A stretch of DNA of 34,305 nt from JBOGJG01 sp050747825. GTDB taxonomy: Bacteria; Acidobacteriota; UBA6911; RPQK01; JBOGJG01. Below the pieces are notes generated by a model, which ran no database searches, had not been told where the DNA came from, and saw only the letters and a list, made by a program, of their open reading frames with translations. Within the stretch, counting starts at the first letter, position 1; each line of letters opens with the position of its first letter. Location of the stretch: assembly GCA_050747825.1 (NCBI GenBank), contig JBOGJG010000078.1, positions 1 through 34,305 of the forward strand, given 5' to 3'. A program made the position numbers and the translations under genes. Positions 21,931 to 30,974 of this stretch are shown here, one piece after another.

Positions 21931-24051
21931 ATGACCGAAAAAGTAACCCTAAGATTGGGAGGCCGAGAGCTCTGCATCGAAACAGGGCATCTGGCAAAGC
22001 AGGCGGATGGCGCCGTAGTGGTCCGCTATGGCGACAGCGTGGTTCTGGTGACAGCCTGCGCCCAGACTGAGCCCAGGGAGGGAATCGACTTCTTTCCTTT
22101 AACCTGCGATTACCGCGAATACACCTATGCCGCGGGCAAGATTCCCGGAGGATTTTTCAAGCGCGAGGGCAAGCCTACGGAGAAAGAGGTTTTAACCAGC
22201 CGACTGATCGATCGTCCGCTGAGGCCGCTTTTCCCGGAGGGCTTTCGATGCGAAACTCAGATCATAGCCCTGGTTCTCTCGGCTGAGCCGGACATGAATC
22301 CGGACATGCTGGCGCTGGTCGGCTCTTCGGCCGCCTTGGCCGTCTCGGATATTCCGTTTCCCCACTCCACAGCGGCCGTCCGAGTTGGGCTGATCGACGA
22401 TCAGTTTGTCATTAACCCGTTGTACAGCCAACTCCAGCAGAGCAAGTTAAACCTGATAGTTTCCGGGACCGAGGAAGGTATTGTCATGGTGGAGGCAGGA
22501 GCCCGCGATATTTCGGAAGAGAAGATGATCGAGGCCCTGGAGTTCGGCCACCAGGCGATCCGCCAAATCATCGGCAAAGTACGAGAATTGGCCGGCCGCC
22601 TGGATATTACCAAAAGGCCGGTTGAGCCGGTGACTTATGATCCTGAGGTCGAGCGCATGGTGCGCGAACACGCCTCCGAAAAAATCTTGGAGGCGCTTTA
22701 TACAAAGGGCAAGCATGCCGGTGAGCAAAACATGAAGCAGTATCGGGACGAAGTCATCAACCTCTTCCCGGAGGACGATTCGCGACGCTCGCAGGCGGGT
22801 CCGGTCTTTTCACGCTTAAAAGAGGAAATCTTCCGGAAGCGTCTCCTGGAGACCAGGCAGCGAAACGATGCAAGGACTGCCAATGAAATCCGTTCCATCA
22901 GTTCAGAAATCAGCATTTTGCCTCGAACCCATGGGTCTGCCCTGTTCACACGCGGCGAAACCCAGGCCCTGGTGACGGTGACTCTGGGTACCGCGGAAGA
23001 TGTCCAGCGTCTCGATGACTTAAGTGGCGAAACTTCCAAAACCTTCATGCTGCATTACAACTTCCCTCCTTTCAGCGTGGGTGAAGTGGCCTTTCTGAGA
23101 GGCCCGGGGCGCCGTGAGATCGGGCATGGATTGCTGGCAGAGCGCGCCATCGTCTCGGTGTTGCCCGACGAAGGCAGCTTTCCCTACACCATCCGTGTAG
23201 TCTCGGACATCCTGGAGTCCAACGGGTCATCCTCGATGGCTACCGTGTGCGGTGGAATTCTGGCTCTTCAAGACGCCGGCGTTCCCATCCGGACTCCGGT
23301 AGCGGGTGTGGCCATGGGGCTGGTCAAAGAAGGAGATAATTACATCATTCTGTCCGACATCGCCGGTTTCGAAGACCATTACGGCGATATGGACTTCAAG
23401 GTGGCGGGCAGCGCCGAAGGTATCACGGCTTTGCAAATGGATATTAAGGTTACCGGGCTCACCCACGAGATCCTGGCCCAAGCTTTGCAGCAGGCCAGGG
23501 AAGGCCGCTTGCACATCCTTCAGAAGATGGCCGAAACGATCTCTGAGCCTCGTCCGGCTATATCGAGCTATGCGCCCAGGATCATCACGCTGCACATCCC
23601 GACCGACAAGATTGGGACCGTCATCGGCCCGGGCGGCAAGATGATCCGCAGCATCATCGAACAAACGGGCGTGAAAATCGACATCGAAGACGATGGTTCC
23701 GTCAAAATCTTCTCGATTGACAATGAAAGCGCCGAAAAGGCCGTCGCGATAATCGAAGGCCTGGTGGCAACCGCGGAGATAGGAAGGACCTATCTGGGCA
23801 AAGTGGTCAAAGTCCTCGATTTCGGAGCGTTTGTGGAGATCCTGCCGGGGACCGAAGGATTGCTGCATATCTCTGAGGTCGCCGACCACCGCATCAAAGA
23901 CATCCGGGAAGAAGTGCATCCCGGAGATAAAATCCTGGTCAAGGTCCTGAACATCGACAGCCAGAACAAGATCAGGCTCAGCCGCAAGGCGGTTCTGGAG
24001 GATCAGAGACAGGAACAGCATGAACCCAAAGCGCCTGCGGAGCGCACTTAA
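21931..24051 (+). CDS. pnp: Polyribonucleotide nucleotidyltransferase (PNPase)
   Basis: A 706-residue 3'-to-5' phosphorolytic exoribonuclease of the RNA degradosome. Domains in order: RNase PH-1 (about 10-225), all-helical linker, RNase PH-2 (about 320-540), KH (IPTDKIGTVIGPGGKMIRSIIEQTG, about 556-580) and S1 (about 620-690, GRTYLGKVVKVLDFGAFVEILPGTEGLLHISEV). Typical catalytic-core blocks are VLTSRLIDRPLRPLFPEGF, FMLHYNFPPFSVGE and SDIAGFEDHYGDMDFKVAGS. The ATG at 21931 is used because it has a GGAGG ribosome site; an in-frame TTG lies five codons earlier inside that site. Its last 32 bases overlap larB. The leader carries a large hairpin (see that entry). Confidence 0.97.
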   Translation: MTEKVTLRLGGRELCIETGHLAKQADGAVVVRYGDSVVLVTACAQTEPREGIDFFPLTCDYREYTYAAGKIPGGFFKREGKPTEKEVLTSRLIDRPLRPLFPEGFRCETQIIALVLSAEPDMNPDMLALVGSSAALAVSDIPFPHSTAAVRVGLIDDQFVINPLYSQLQQSKLNLIVSGTEEGIVMVEAGARDISEEKMIEALEFGHQAIRQIIGKVRELAGRLDITKRPVEPVTYDPEVERMVREHASEKILEALYTKGKHAGEQNMKQYRDEVINLFPEDDSRRSQAGPVFSRLKEEIFRKRLLETRQRNDARTANEIRSISSEISILPRTHGSALFTRGETQALVTVTLGTAEDVQRLDDLSGETSKTFMLHYNFPPFSVGEVAFLRGPGRREIGHGLLAERAIVSVLPDEGSFPYTIRVVSDILESNGSSSMATVCGGILALQDAGVPIRTPVAGVAMGLVKEGDNYIILSDIAGFEDHYGDMDFKVAGSAEGITALQMDIKVTGLTHEILAQALQQAREGRLHILQKMAETISEPRPAISSYAPRIITLHIPTDKIGTVIGPGGKMIRSIIEQTGVKIDIEDDGSVKIFSIDNESAEKAVAIIEGLVATAEIGRTYLGKVVKVLDFGAFVEILPGTEGLLHISEVADHRIKDIREEVHPGDKILVKVLNIDSQNKIRLSRKAVLEDQRQEQHEPKAPAERT

Positions 24052-24784
24052 GGACTTCAAAAAGGGAAAGATCGACGAGGAGCAGATGTTCGAACTGCTC
24101 CGCGATCTTCCCTATGAAGACCTCCATTTTGCCAAGGTGGACCACCACCGAAGTCTCCGCCAGGGCTTTCCCGAAGTAATTTTTGGGCTGGGTAAGACCA
24201 CCCACCAGATCCTGAAAATCGCGGAGACGCTGCTGGATAAGAACGCCAATCTCCTGATTACCTCTGCAGGAGAGGAAGTTTTCCGGCAATTGCAGTCGCT
24301 CTACCCGGAAGCCCAATACCATCCAAACAGCCGAGCCATTACTTTCGCTCGCGAGTCTCTGAACCAGGGCCGCGGCAAAATCGGCGTCTTTTCAGCCGGG
24401 ACCGCCGACATTCCGGTAGCCGAAGAGGCGGTGGTAACTGCCGGCATCATGGGCAATGAAGTGGAGCACTGCTACGATGTCGGCGTTGCGGGCCTGCACC
24501 GCATCCTGAGCCAGAGAGAGCTACTGAGGTCCTGCACGGTCTTAGTTGTAGTCGCCGGAATGGAGGGCGCCCTTCCGAGCGTGGTGGGAGGACTTGTAGA
24601 TATCCCCGTCATCGCGGTCCCCACCAGCGTCGGCTATGGAACCTCGCTGGGCGGTATAGCCGCTCTTCTGGGTATGCTCAATAGCTGCGCCAGCAATGTG
24701 ACGGTGGTGAATATCGACAATGGCTTCGGAGCAGGATATGTGGCGAGTTTGATCAATCGGAGGAGGCTGACCGCTGAGCCCTGA
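24020..24784 (+). CDS. larB: Nickel-pincer cofactor biosynthesis protein LarB
   Basis: A 254-residue LarB: a PurE-like carboxylase/hydrolase that carboxylates nicotinic acid adenine dinucleotide in synthesis of the nickel-pincer cofactor of lactate racemase and related enzymes. The N-terminal DFKKGKIDEEQMFELLRDLPYEDLHFAKVDHHR is the LarB-specific head; FPEVIFGLGKT follows; the PurE-like nucleotide-binding domain starts near GVFSAGTADIPVAEEA (about 115-140) and contains GNEVEHCYDVGVAGLHRIL and the ending VPTSVGYGTSLGGIAALLGMLNSCA. Length fits the family. The gene begins inside the 3' end of pnp (32-base overlap, different frame), so translation is probably coupled. LarC, LarE and LarA are not in the window. 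Confidence 0.88.
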   Translation: MNPKRLRSALKDFKKGKIDEEQMFELLRDLPYEDLHFAKVDHHRSLRQGFPEVIFGLGKTTHQILKIAETLLDKNANLLITSAGEEVFRQLQSLYPEAQYHPNSRAITFARESLNQGRGKIGVFSAGTADIPVAEEAVVTAGIMGNEVEHCYDVGVAGLHRILSQRELLRSCTVLVVVAGMEGALPSVVGGLVDIPVIAVPTSVGYGTSLGGIAALLGMLNSCASNVTVVNIDNGFGAGYVASLINRRRLTAEP

Positions 24785-24831
24785 CTGCTGACCGAAAATT
24801 GAGACCGGCTGTGAAACTGGTCAGCGGTCAG
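24767..24831. repeat. Inverted heptamer-type repeat spanning the larB end and mutS2 start
   Basis: CTGACCGCTGA at 24767-24777 and its exact complement TCAGCGGTCAG at 24821-24831 form an 11-bp inverted repeat. Between them CTGACTGCTGACC is a further variant. The right copy ends 8 bases before the mutS2 ATG and the left copy lies in the last codons of larB. This could fold as an RNA stem with a 43-base loop that hides the mutS2 start region. Confidence 0.5.
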
Positions 24832-24839
24832 TTTTGCTA

Positions 24840-27206
24840 ATGGACCTCCAAACTCTCTTACTCCTCGATTTTCCCAAAATTCTGGAAATCCTCCGCCGCT
24901 TCGCCCAGAGTCCCATGGGCCGCGCCGAGGTGTCCCGGATCGGGCCGCTGCCTGGCCGCGAGCGACTGCAGGCCCGGCTGGACATTTTGGGCGAATGCGT
25001 CCGCTTTTATGAGGCAAAGGGCCGGCTCCTATTCGGCCATTTGGAAGATCCCCAACCCCTGCTCTCCGAGCTGCGGGTACAAGGACAGGCCCTGGAGCCG
25101 GCGCAATTTCTAGTTCTGCTGGACCTGCTCAAGTCAGGGCAGGAACTGAAGCGTGCCTTCTCTCCTCAGGGGTTTCCCATCCTGGCGGGACATCTTGAAA
25201 CGCTCCCTGCAGCTACTTCCTGGATTGAGGAGATCGAGCGCGTGATTGACAGCTCAGGCGAGATCCGGGAAAACGCTCATCCCGAGTTGCGGCGGATCCG
25301 TCAGAAGCAGCTCAAATGCCGGCAGCAAATTCAGGATCACCTGCGAGCTTACTTCAGCGGCGCCAAGTCGCAATATCTGATTGACGAACCTTTTGTAACC
25401 CTCCGCAACGGCCGCTACGTCATTCCGCTGCGGGCCGAGCATCAGCGCAGGATTCCGGGCGTGGCTCATGGAAGCAGCTCATCGGGAGCCACCGTATTCA
25501 TGGAGCCGCTGACGGCCGTTGAACTGAACAATGACTGCCTCTATTACCAGGAGCGCGAGCAGGAAATCATTTTCAAGATTCTGCGAGCTCTTACCGACTA
25601 TCTTCGCCCTCAGCGTGAAGCTTTCGAGCAGACAATCGACAGAATTGCTCAGATGGATGCGCTGTTCGCCTGCGCCCAATTTTCAGCCAGGTATCACTGC
25701 GTGATCCCGCGCTTGAGTGAGACTCGCGCTCTGCTGCTGGAGAAGGCCCGCCATCCCTTACTGCTCAAAAGCCTCGGGGAGGAGCGGGTGGTCCCGGTCT
25801 CGATTCGACTCTCGGACGATCAAAACGGACTGGTCATCAGCGGCCCCAACGCCGGAGGCAAAACGGTTGCGCTCAAGACTGCGGGACTGATTTCAATTAT
25901 GGCCCTTTCCGCTCTGCCCGTGCCGGCGGCCGAAGCCGTGGTGCCGCTCTTCCATCAGGTGTTGGCGGACATTGGAGACCGCCAGTCTATCGCTGAGCAA
26001 CTGAGCACTTTTTCGGCCCATGTCCTGCGCATCAGGGAAATGATCGAGCGGCTGGACCCTCCCAGCCTGGTCCTGCTCGATGAGGTGGGCACGGGAACCG
26101 ATCCTGTCCATGGATCGGCACTGGGAGTGGCTCTGATCGATTATTTCCGCAGGCGTGAAACGCTGGTGATCGCGACCACTCATCATCACGCCATCAAACA
26201 GTTCGCCTTCTCCACTCCCGGCATTGACAACGCCAGTGTCGAACTGGACCCGGAAACTCTCAAACCGACTTACGAGCTGAAGTTTGGAGTGGCCGGGGGC
26301 AGCAGCGGCCTGGAAATTGCCTTGCAGCTTGGACTTTCTCCGGAAATTATTAACCAAGCCAGGACGCGGCTGGATGAGACAGATCTCCAGCTCGAAAATT
26401 ACCTCCAGCAACTGCGCCAGGAGCTGGCGGCGCTGGAAAGGCAGCGTGGGGACATCGAGCGAGAAATCGAGCTGTCCAGGCAGGAGCGCGCTTCGCTGGA
26501 ACAGAAGTATCAGAAAAAAGACCTCAAGCGGCAAGAGCAGTTGGAACAACGATTTCAGGAGAGCCTTTCCGAATTCCGGGCCGAGATGGAGCGATTCATC
26601 AAGACCGTGAAAGATCGATTTGAAGCCGCCCGGTTGCGCAAGGAAGCCAGAAAAAGGGAAGCCTCCCTGAAGGAAGCTTTTAGGCGTAGCATGAGCACTG
26701 CCCGCGAGGCGGAAACCTACGAGCCAGCCAGCGCCCATCCGAGCCGCGACTGTCCACCCAAAGGGTATCCGGCGGCTCCAGTCTTAAGGAAGGGCGATCG
26801 CGTCTTCCACTCCTTCTTCGGCAAAGCCGGAGAGGTGCTCGAGCTCAAAGGCGCCGACGCCGTCCTGGAAATTGAAGGCAAACGCATCACCGCGCCATTG
26901 AACCAGTTAAAGAAAATCGAGGAGAAATCCACCGTCCAAGTCCGCACCAAGAACGTCATCGTCCAGGTCGTAGAGAACTCCGAGCCGGAGTTAAACCTGG
27001 TCGGATCGACTGTGGACGATGCCTTGATCAAGCTGGATAAATTCCTCGACCGTGCTTTTGTCTCCAACCTTCGGGAGGTGCGGATCATCCACGGCTTTGG
27101 GACCGGCAGGCTCAGGAAGGCGCTCTCGGAATTTTTGAGCGGGCATCCTCATGTAGCCACCCATCGCGTCCAGGGCGGCGCCACGATCGTCGAAATCCGA
27201 CAGTAA
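24840..27206 (+). CDS. mutS2: Endonuclease MutS2
   Basis: A 788-residue MutS2 protein: MutS-type ATPase with a C-terminal Smr nuclease domain, involved in suppressing recombination and, in some Gram-positives, in splitting collided ribosomes. The N-terminal MutS core and lever cover about 1-320. The ATPase has Walker A GPNAGGKTVALKTAGL (about 335-350), Walker B LVLLDEVGTGTD (about 410-421) and ATTHHHAIK. A long coiled coil lies at about 515-630 (ENYLQQLRQELAALERQRGD and onwards). The Smr domain is the last about 80 residues, with LVGSTVDDALIKLDKFLD and the catalytic-loop HGFGTGRLRKAL. The ATG at 24840 is used; a TTG two codons before it is less likely. There is no ribosome site, but an inverted repeat precedes the start. 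Confidence 0.95.
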   Translation: MDLQTLLLLDFPKILEILRRFAQSPMGRAEVSRIGPLPGRERLQARLDILGECVRFYEAKGRLLFGHLEDPQPLLSELRVQGQALEPAQFLVLLDLLKSGQELKRAFSPQGFPILAGHLETLPAATSWIEEIERVIDSSGEIRENAHPELRRIRQKQLKCRQQIQDHLRAYFSGAKSQYLIDEPFVTLRNGRYVIPLRAEHQRRIPGVAHGSSSSGATVFMEPLTAVELNNDCLYYQEREQEIIFKILRALTDYLRPQREAFEQTIDRIAQMDALFACAQFSARYHCVIPRLSETRALLLEKARHPLLLKSLGEERVVPVSIRLSDDQNGLVISGPNAGGKTVALKTAGLISIMALSALPVPAAEAVVPLFHQVLADIGDRQSIAEQLSTFSAHVLRIREMIERLDPPSLVLLDEVGTGTDPVHGSALGVALIDYFRRRETLVIATTHHHAIKQFAFSTPGIDNASVELDPETLKPTYELKFGVAGGSSGLEIALQLGLSPEIINQARTRLDETDLQLENYLQQLRQELAALERQRGDIEREIELSRQERASLEQKYQKKDLKRQEQLEQRFQESLSEFRAEMERFIKTVKDRFEAARLRKEARKREASLKEAFRRSMSTAREAETYEPASAHPSRDCPPKGYPAAPVLRKGDRVFHSFFGKAGEVLELKGADAVLEIEGKRITAPLNQLKKIEEKSTVQVRTKNVIVQVVENSEPELNLVGSTVDDALIKLDKFLDRAFVSNLREVRIIHGFGTGRLRKALSEFLSGHPHVATHRVQGGATIVEIRQ

Positions 27207-27227
27207 TGTGCCGATTGGCTCTTCTTT

Positions 27228-27243
27228 GCTCAGCACTCTGAGC
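27228..27243 (+). other. Small hairpin after mutS2
   Basis: GCTCAG and CTGAGC form a perfect 6-bp stem with a 4-base loop, 22 bases past the mutS2 stop. No T-run follows, so a terminator role is doubtful. Confidence 0.25.
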
Positions 27244-27292
27244 GGCGATGGTCCGGGGCCCGCTCCCCGCAGCATGTGGTAAGATTCGGCAA

Positions 27293-28432
27293 ATGAAAGG
27301 GCTCCTTGCGGTACTAGTCTCGCTGGCTTTTAGCACTGTCGTATCCGCTTCCAGCGAATGGAACGGCCTGTGGAGAATCACCACCTTTTACGAAGACGAG
27401 TTTAACGCGCTTTATCACCTGGCCATCTCAGGAGAGGAGATCCGCGTCTTCGATGAAATGGGCAGAAAACTGGAAGTACCTGAAGCGACAGCTTCCGCCG
27501 AAACTCTCGATCTCCTGATTGCGCCTGCTACCAAACCTCACCCTTTTCGGCTCACAGGCGCCCGCCAGGGCGACCAGGTGACCGGGGAGTGGACCTTCTT
27601 TGTCGGCCAGTATTCCGCCACTGGAAAGCTGAAGGCCGAGCGCGTCTTCGAGCAGGCTCCCTGGGATCCCTTTGAGGCCATCCGAGCTGACTGGAAAGAC
27701 GGTTTGATCGACCTCACAGGATTCCTCCTGAAGGAGGCCCCTCGGAGCCAGTTCGATGAATTTGTCTCTTTCTGGAACCGCCAGGTTCTGCCCAGGTATT
27801 ACTTTCTGGTTCAGGGATGGCTTTATGGGGAGGGCGACGGTCTGGACTCACAGGAGCAACAGCTTCGACAGGTCTTTGAATTCCTGGGCAAAGTTCGGAA
27901 GGAAAAGGCACCTGTTAGCTTGGGCAAAACACTTAAGAAGAGTCTTCAGGAAGTGAAGGCGCGGTTTGGATCCACTCGATTTAACTACTATCTCGTAAAC
28001 TCAATCGGACCGGAGGGTGCTTCCTGGGTCACGCTGTCAAGCCGGCCGCCCCGACCGGACGAGCTTGATATCGGCTGCTGCTCTGAATTCAAAGTCCCCA
28101 ACTTTGAGGAACAATATCTCATCCTCAACCCGCTGGCACTAACGACTGATCTGTCCCTGCTGGGAGTGATGGTTAAGCAGGAGCTTATTCTTCACTCGCT
28201 CTGGCCGGATCAGGAAAGCAGTCCGGAATTGCAGCTTTTCAAGCGAGGGCTTTCGCTCCACCTGGCGCTGGAACTGGAAGAAAGAGCGTTTCCGAGCAGC
28301 CTGCAGGAAGTCAGGAAGGGATACGACTTCGCGCAGGGTCTCCTGTCCCGCCACAGCCTCGAGGACCTGCTGAAGATGGACGAGCAGCAGATCACCTCAG
28401 AATGGCAAAGCCGGCGGGCTGAGGGCCAATAG
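27293..28432 (+). CDS. Exported protein of unknown function
   Basis: A 379-residue protein I do not recognise. The ATG at 27293 starts a clear signal peptide (MKGLLAVLVSLAFSTVVSAS), so it is exported. The next 100 residues or so (EWNGLWRITTFYEDEFNALYHLAISGEEIRVF to TGEWTFFVGQYSATGKLKAERVF) alternate short strands and look like a small beta-barrel. The C-terminal half is helical. Within it LILNPLALTTDLSLLGVMVKQELILHSLWPDQ, followed by QLFKRGLSLHLALEL, has the overall shape of a zincin-type protease helix (HExxH with a downstream glutamate), but the first His is missing (KQELILH), so it may be a degenerate relative or chance resemblance. There is no partner gene beyond mutS2 (86 bases upstream), and the downstream gene is convergent. 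Confidence 0.6.
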   Translation: MKGLLAVLVSLAFSTVVSASSEWNGLWRITTFYEDEFNALYHLAISGEEIRVFDEMGRKLEVPEATASAETLDLLIAPATKPHPFRLTGARQGDQVTGEWTFFVGQYSATGKLKAERVFEQAPWDPFEAIRADWKDGLIDLTGFLLKEAPRSQFDEFVSFWNRQVLPRYYFLVQGWLYGEGDGLDSQEQQLRQVFEFLGKVRKEKAPVSLGKTLKKSLQEVKARFGSTRFNYYLVNSIGPEGASWVTLSSRPPRPDELDIGCCSEFKVPNFEEQYLILNPLALTTDLSLLGVMVKQELILHSLWPDQESSPELQLFKRGLSLHLALELEERAFPSSLQEVRKGYDFAQGLLSRHSLEDLLKMDEQQITSEWQSRRAEGQ

Positions 28433-28542
28433 CTTCCGGGTCCCTCAGAGCTGGTGGATTGCCTCAGCCGCTCGATGTCCTCGGACTTGCCAGGATAATG
28501 GGCGCGGAAGGCAGCCAGGGCATCCTGCGCCCCTGCTCCGAC

Positions 28543-29838
28543 TTATTTCCCCCCCGGCCCCCCAGCCCGGATCCAGTCTTCGTTGAAGTGCGCATGTTTA
28601 ATCGCCTTGCGCCGCGGCCTGCCCTCCTCGTCCGGCAGAACATCCGCTTTCTTTGCAAAGTAGCTGTAGGTGGCGTGGAGCGTCCCGTCTCCTGCCTGAA
28701 TGATGGAGGGGTAATGATACTGTCCCGCATCTTCGATGCTCCGAACATTCTCGTCCCTTTCCAGATGCCGCTTCCACTTCCAGGTTTTCCCCTCATCGTC
28801 CGAAAGGGCCACGGCCAGGCTGTAGCGACCCCGCTCAAGGTCGTTGTGGATCAACACCCAGTTGCCGTTAGCCAGCGCCCTGACCTCGGCGCCGGAACCG
28901 GGATTGGGAAACTCTGAATCCCGAACCGGGCTCCACGTCTCCCCCCGATCTCTGGATTCGCTGATGTGAAGACGCTTGGGAGGCGGGCCGTTGTCCCGCA
29001 TGTAGGCCACCAGAGTTCCGTCCTTTTTCCCAACCAGAGAGGGCTGGATATTTCCCAGCCCGACCAGCGGCGTGCTGGTGAACCAGGTCTTCCCCCAGTC
29101 ATCGCTGATGGCCATCAGGGAAAAGCTGAAGCCATCGGAATAGAGCGGCACGATCAGTCTCTTGCCATTCAGGACATAGGGATGGGCTCGCGTCATCCAA
29201 CCAAGGCGCCGGTAAAGCTTGTCGGCAGCCTTCTGGCGGATCTCCTCCAGGTATTCATTCAGCCGCAAGCGGCCTGACTCATTCAGATCAAGAGCCGCCA
29301 ACCTCTCGGCGGCAGCCTCGACCGTAGCAATGAATTTCTCACCGGGAGTGACGTGAAGTACGCGGCTGATTTCCCATTGCGGAGTTCCCGCCTTCTGATA
29401 ATCCGATGATACCCTGTAATTCATCAGTGCCGTATGCCACTCGTTGGCCAGAATCGTCGGCCACAGCAGCCACAGTCTCTCCTGTGGGTCGATGAACATG
29501 GCCGGGTTGGTATCCGGATAGCCCGATACGTCCTCCATGACGAACGGCTCGCTCCACTGCCTGGCGCCTTGTTCCCTGCGCGAGCCGAGAACCACGACGT
29601 CATCCGCCTGGCGCTCGCCCGAGCCGTGAAACCAGCAGACCAGGAGGCTTCTATCCGGCGCCTGGACAATGCAGGACGCATGGTTGTGCCAATGCTCCAG
29701 CGGAAAGATAAGCTCCGACTCTAGAAATGGCTGCGGCCCGGCTGTTTGAAGGAAGGACAGCAGCAACAGTGGTGACACGCACGAAATTCGACCCAGCACC
29801 CGCGCGGGTACTGAATTGTCGATCCAGTCTGGTAACAT
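28543..29838 (-). CDS. Exported BNR-repeat sialidase-like protein
   Basis: A 431-residue protein with the six-bladed propeller fold of sialidases (BNR_2-type). A hydrophobic segment (ISCVSPLLLLSFLQTAG) near residues 18-34 suggests export. Three Asp-box repeats with the S-x-D-x-G-x-T-W pattern are visible: SDDWGKTW, SRDRGETW and SDDEGKTW. Early residues HWHNHASCIVQAPDRSLLVCWFHGSGERQADDVVV match the part of the family that carries an active-site Arg and Asp. Members act on sialic acids or other acidic sugars, but many BNR_2 proteins from environmental bacteria have unproven substrates. The gene is divergent from the aldolase gene at 30031 with a 192-base gap. The stop lies just before a C-rich run (28549-28567) in the DNA. 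Confidence 0.8.
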   Translation of the reverse strand: MLPDWIDNSVPARVLGRISCVSPLLLLSFLQTAGPQPFLESELIFPLEHWHNHASCIVQAPDRSLLVCWFHGSGERQADDVVVLGSRREQGARQWSEPFVMEDVSGYPDTNPAMFIDPQERLWLLWPTILANEWHTALMNYRVSSDYQKAGTPQWEISRVLHVTPGEKFIATVEAAAERLAALDLNESGRLRLNEYLEEIRQKAADKLYRRLGWMTRAHPYVLNGKRLIVPLYSDGFSFSLMAISDDWGKTWFTSTPLVGLGNIQPSLVGKKDGTLVAYMRDNGPPPKRLHISESRDRGETWSPVRDSEFPNPGSGAEVRALANGNWVLIHNDLERGRYSLAVALSDDEGKTWKWKRHLERDENVRSIEDAGQYHYPSIIQAGDGTLHATYSYFAKKADVLPDEEGRPRRKAIKHAHFNEDWIRAGGPGGK

Positions 29839-29962
29839 TTTCGATATATCCCCTTTCAGGCAGTTCTCTTCAGCTAATAGGACAGGTTAATCAGGTGCCA
29901 GCCTCCCAGTAGAACCATTCGCTGATGCCACTTTCAGTGCCAACAACGTGCGTGTCACCATT

Positions 29963-29980
29963 AACGCCATTAACGCCTTT
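29963..29980 (+). repeat. 9-bp tandem repeat in the intergenic region
   Basis: attaacgcc occurs twice in direct succession between the divergent sialidase-like and aldolase genes. This is a possible activator or repressor site, or slipped-strand repeat; the evidence does not favour either. Confidence 0.4.
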
Positions 29981-30030
29981 CCCGTTGCAATTCAGCGGTT
30001 TTTGCAGCAAGCTATAGCTTCCCAGGAGCC

Positions 30031-30972
30031 ATGATACCAAGATTGACGGGGGTTTTTGCAGCGCTGATTACCCCGGTAGATGAGCGGGGCCGGATCGACT
30101 ATGAAACCTTTGCTCAACTGATCAACTTTGTCCTGGATAGAGGTGTGGATGGCGTCTGTGTCGGCGGAGCGACATCGGAGTACCCCTGCTTTGATCTACC
30201 CGAACGGAAGGAACTGATTTCGCGAGCAGCTGCGATTGTGGCGCAAAGAACCAGGCTGATTGCTGCTATTGGGGCTCCTACTTTTCCTAAAACGCTCGAG
30301 CTGGGTGAATGTGCGCTGCAAGCGGGCAGTGATTTCCTCCTCGTCGCCATGCCTTACTTCTACAAGTACAATGACGAAGACCTGGATGTTTTCACCCGAG
30401 AATTGACTCGTTCCTTGCAGGCTCCCTGCCTACTCTACCATCTTCCAGGCTTTACAAACAGTCTCGCTGTCGAGACCTCCATTGCCCTGCTTAGTGACGG
30501 GGCTGCTGCCGGAATAAAGGACAGCAGCGGAAGTTCGAGTTCTCAGAAGCGCTTGACCGAGGCCCATCAGGAATTGGGCTTCACTCTTTTAAATGGGGCC
30601 GATGAGCTCTTGCTTTCCGGGTTGAAATCCGGCTGGGACGGAGCTATCTCCGGCACGGCGAATCTCTTTCCTGAGCTGCTGGTTAACCTTTATCAGAGCG
30701 CGAGTGCCGGTGACTGGGACCGTGCTGGGCTGTACCAGCACAGGTTGAATGCACTGATCTCCAGGATGGCGGGACTTCCTTTTCCCTGGGCAATTCGAGT
30801 GGGCATGCAGGTGCGGCGAATCTCCACGGGGCCGCTTCCACTGCCACTGTCGGCGTCACGCCAGAGCGAGGCGGCGGACCTGCTGCTCTGGCTGGAGGAC
30901 CGGCTGGAGGAATTTACCTTGCCAGATCGCGGTTCTGATTATTCTCGCCCTTCGCGGGACTCGCTGGCTTAA
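30031..30972 (+). CDS. DHDPS/N-acetylneuraminate-lyase family aldolase
   Basis: A 313-residue class I aldolase of the dihydrodipicolinate synthase superfamily, which forms a Schiff base between a lysine and a 2-oxo acid such as pyruvate. The catalytic Lys163 is in AAGIKDSSG, the Tyr136 in CLLYHLPGF, and the carboxylate-binding loop is GGATSEYP (residues 45-52, usually GTTGE in DapA). The changed loop and context argue against a lysine-biosynthesis DapA. The sialidase-like gene lies divergently upstream, and a DASS transporter follows after 2 bases, so a role in breaking down a 2-keto sugar acid is plausible. The ATG at 30031 is preceded by AGGAG, but the spacing is only 2 bases. N-acetylneuraminate lyase, 2-keto-3-deoxygluconate aldolase or a hydroxyproline-derived acid deaminase are all possible. 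Confidence 0.8.
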   Translation: MIPRLTGVFAALITPVDERGRIDYETFAQLINFVLDRGVDGVCVGGATSEYPCFDLPERKELISRAAAIVAQRTRLIAAIGAPTFPKTLELGECALQAGSDFLLVAMPYFYKYNDEDLDVFTRELTRSLQAPCLLYHLPGFTNSLAVETSIALLSDGAAAGIKDSSGSSSSQKRLTEAHQELGFTLLNGADELLLSGLKSGWDGAISGTANLFPELLVNLYQSASAGDWDRAGLYQHRLNALISRMAGLPFPWAIRVGMQVRRISTGPLPLPLSASRQSEAADLLLWLEDRLEEFTLPDRGSDYSRPSRDSLA

Positions 30973-30974
30973 CC

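Noticed and set aside
28545..28570. Frameshift in the sialidase-like gene at the C-rich run
   Set aside because: The protein ends with a normal stop after its last Asp-box repeat and alternative frames past the run show no related sequence.
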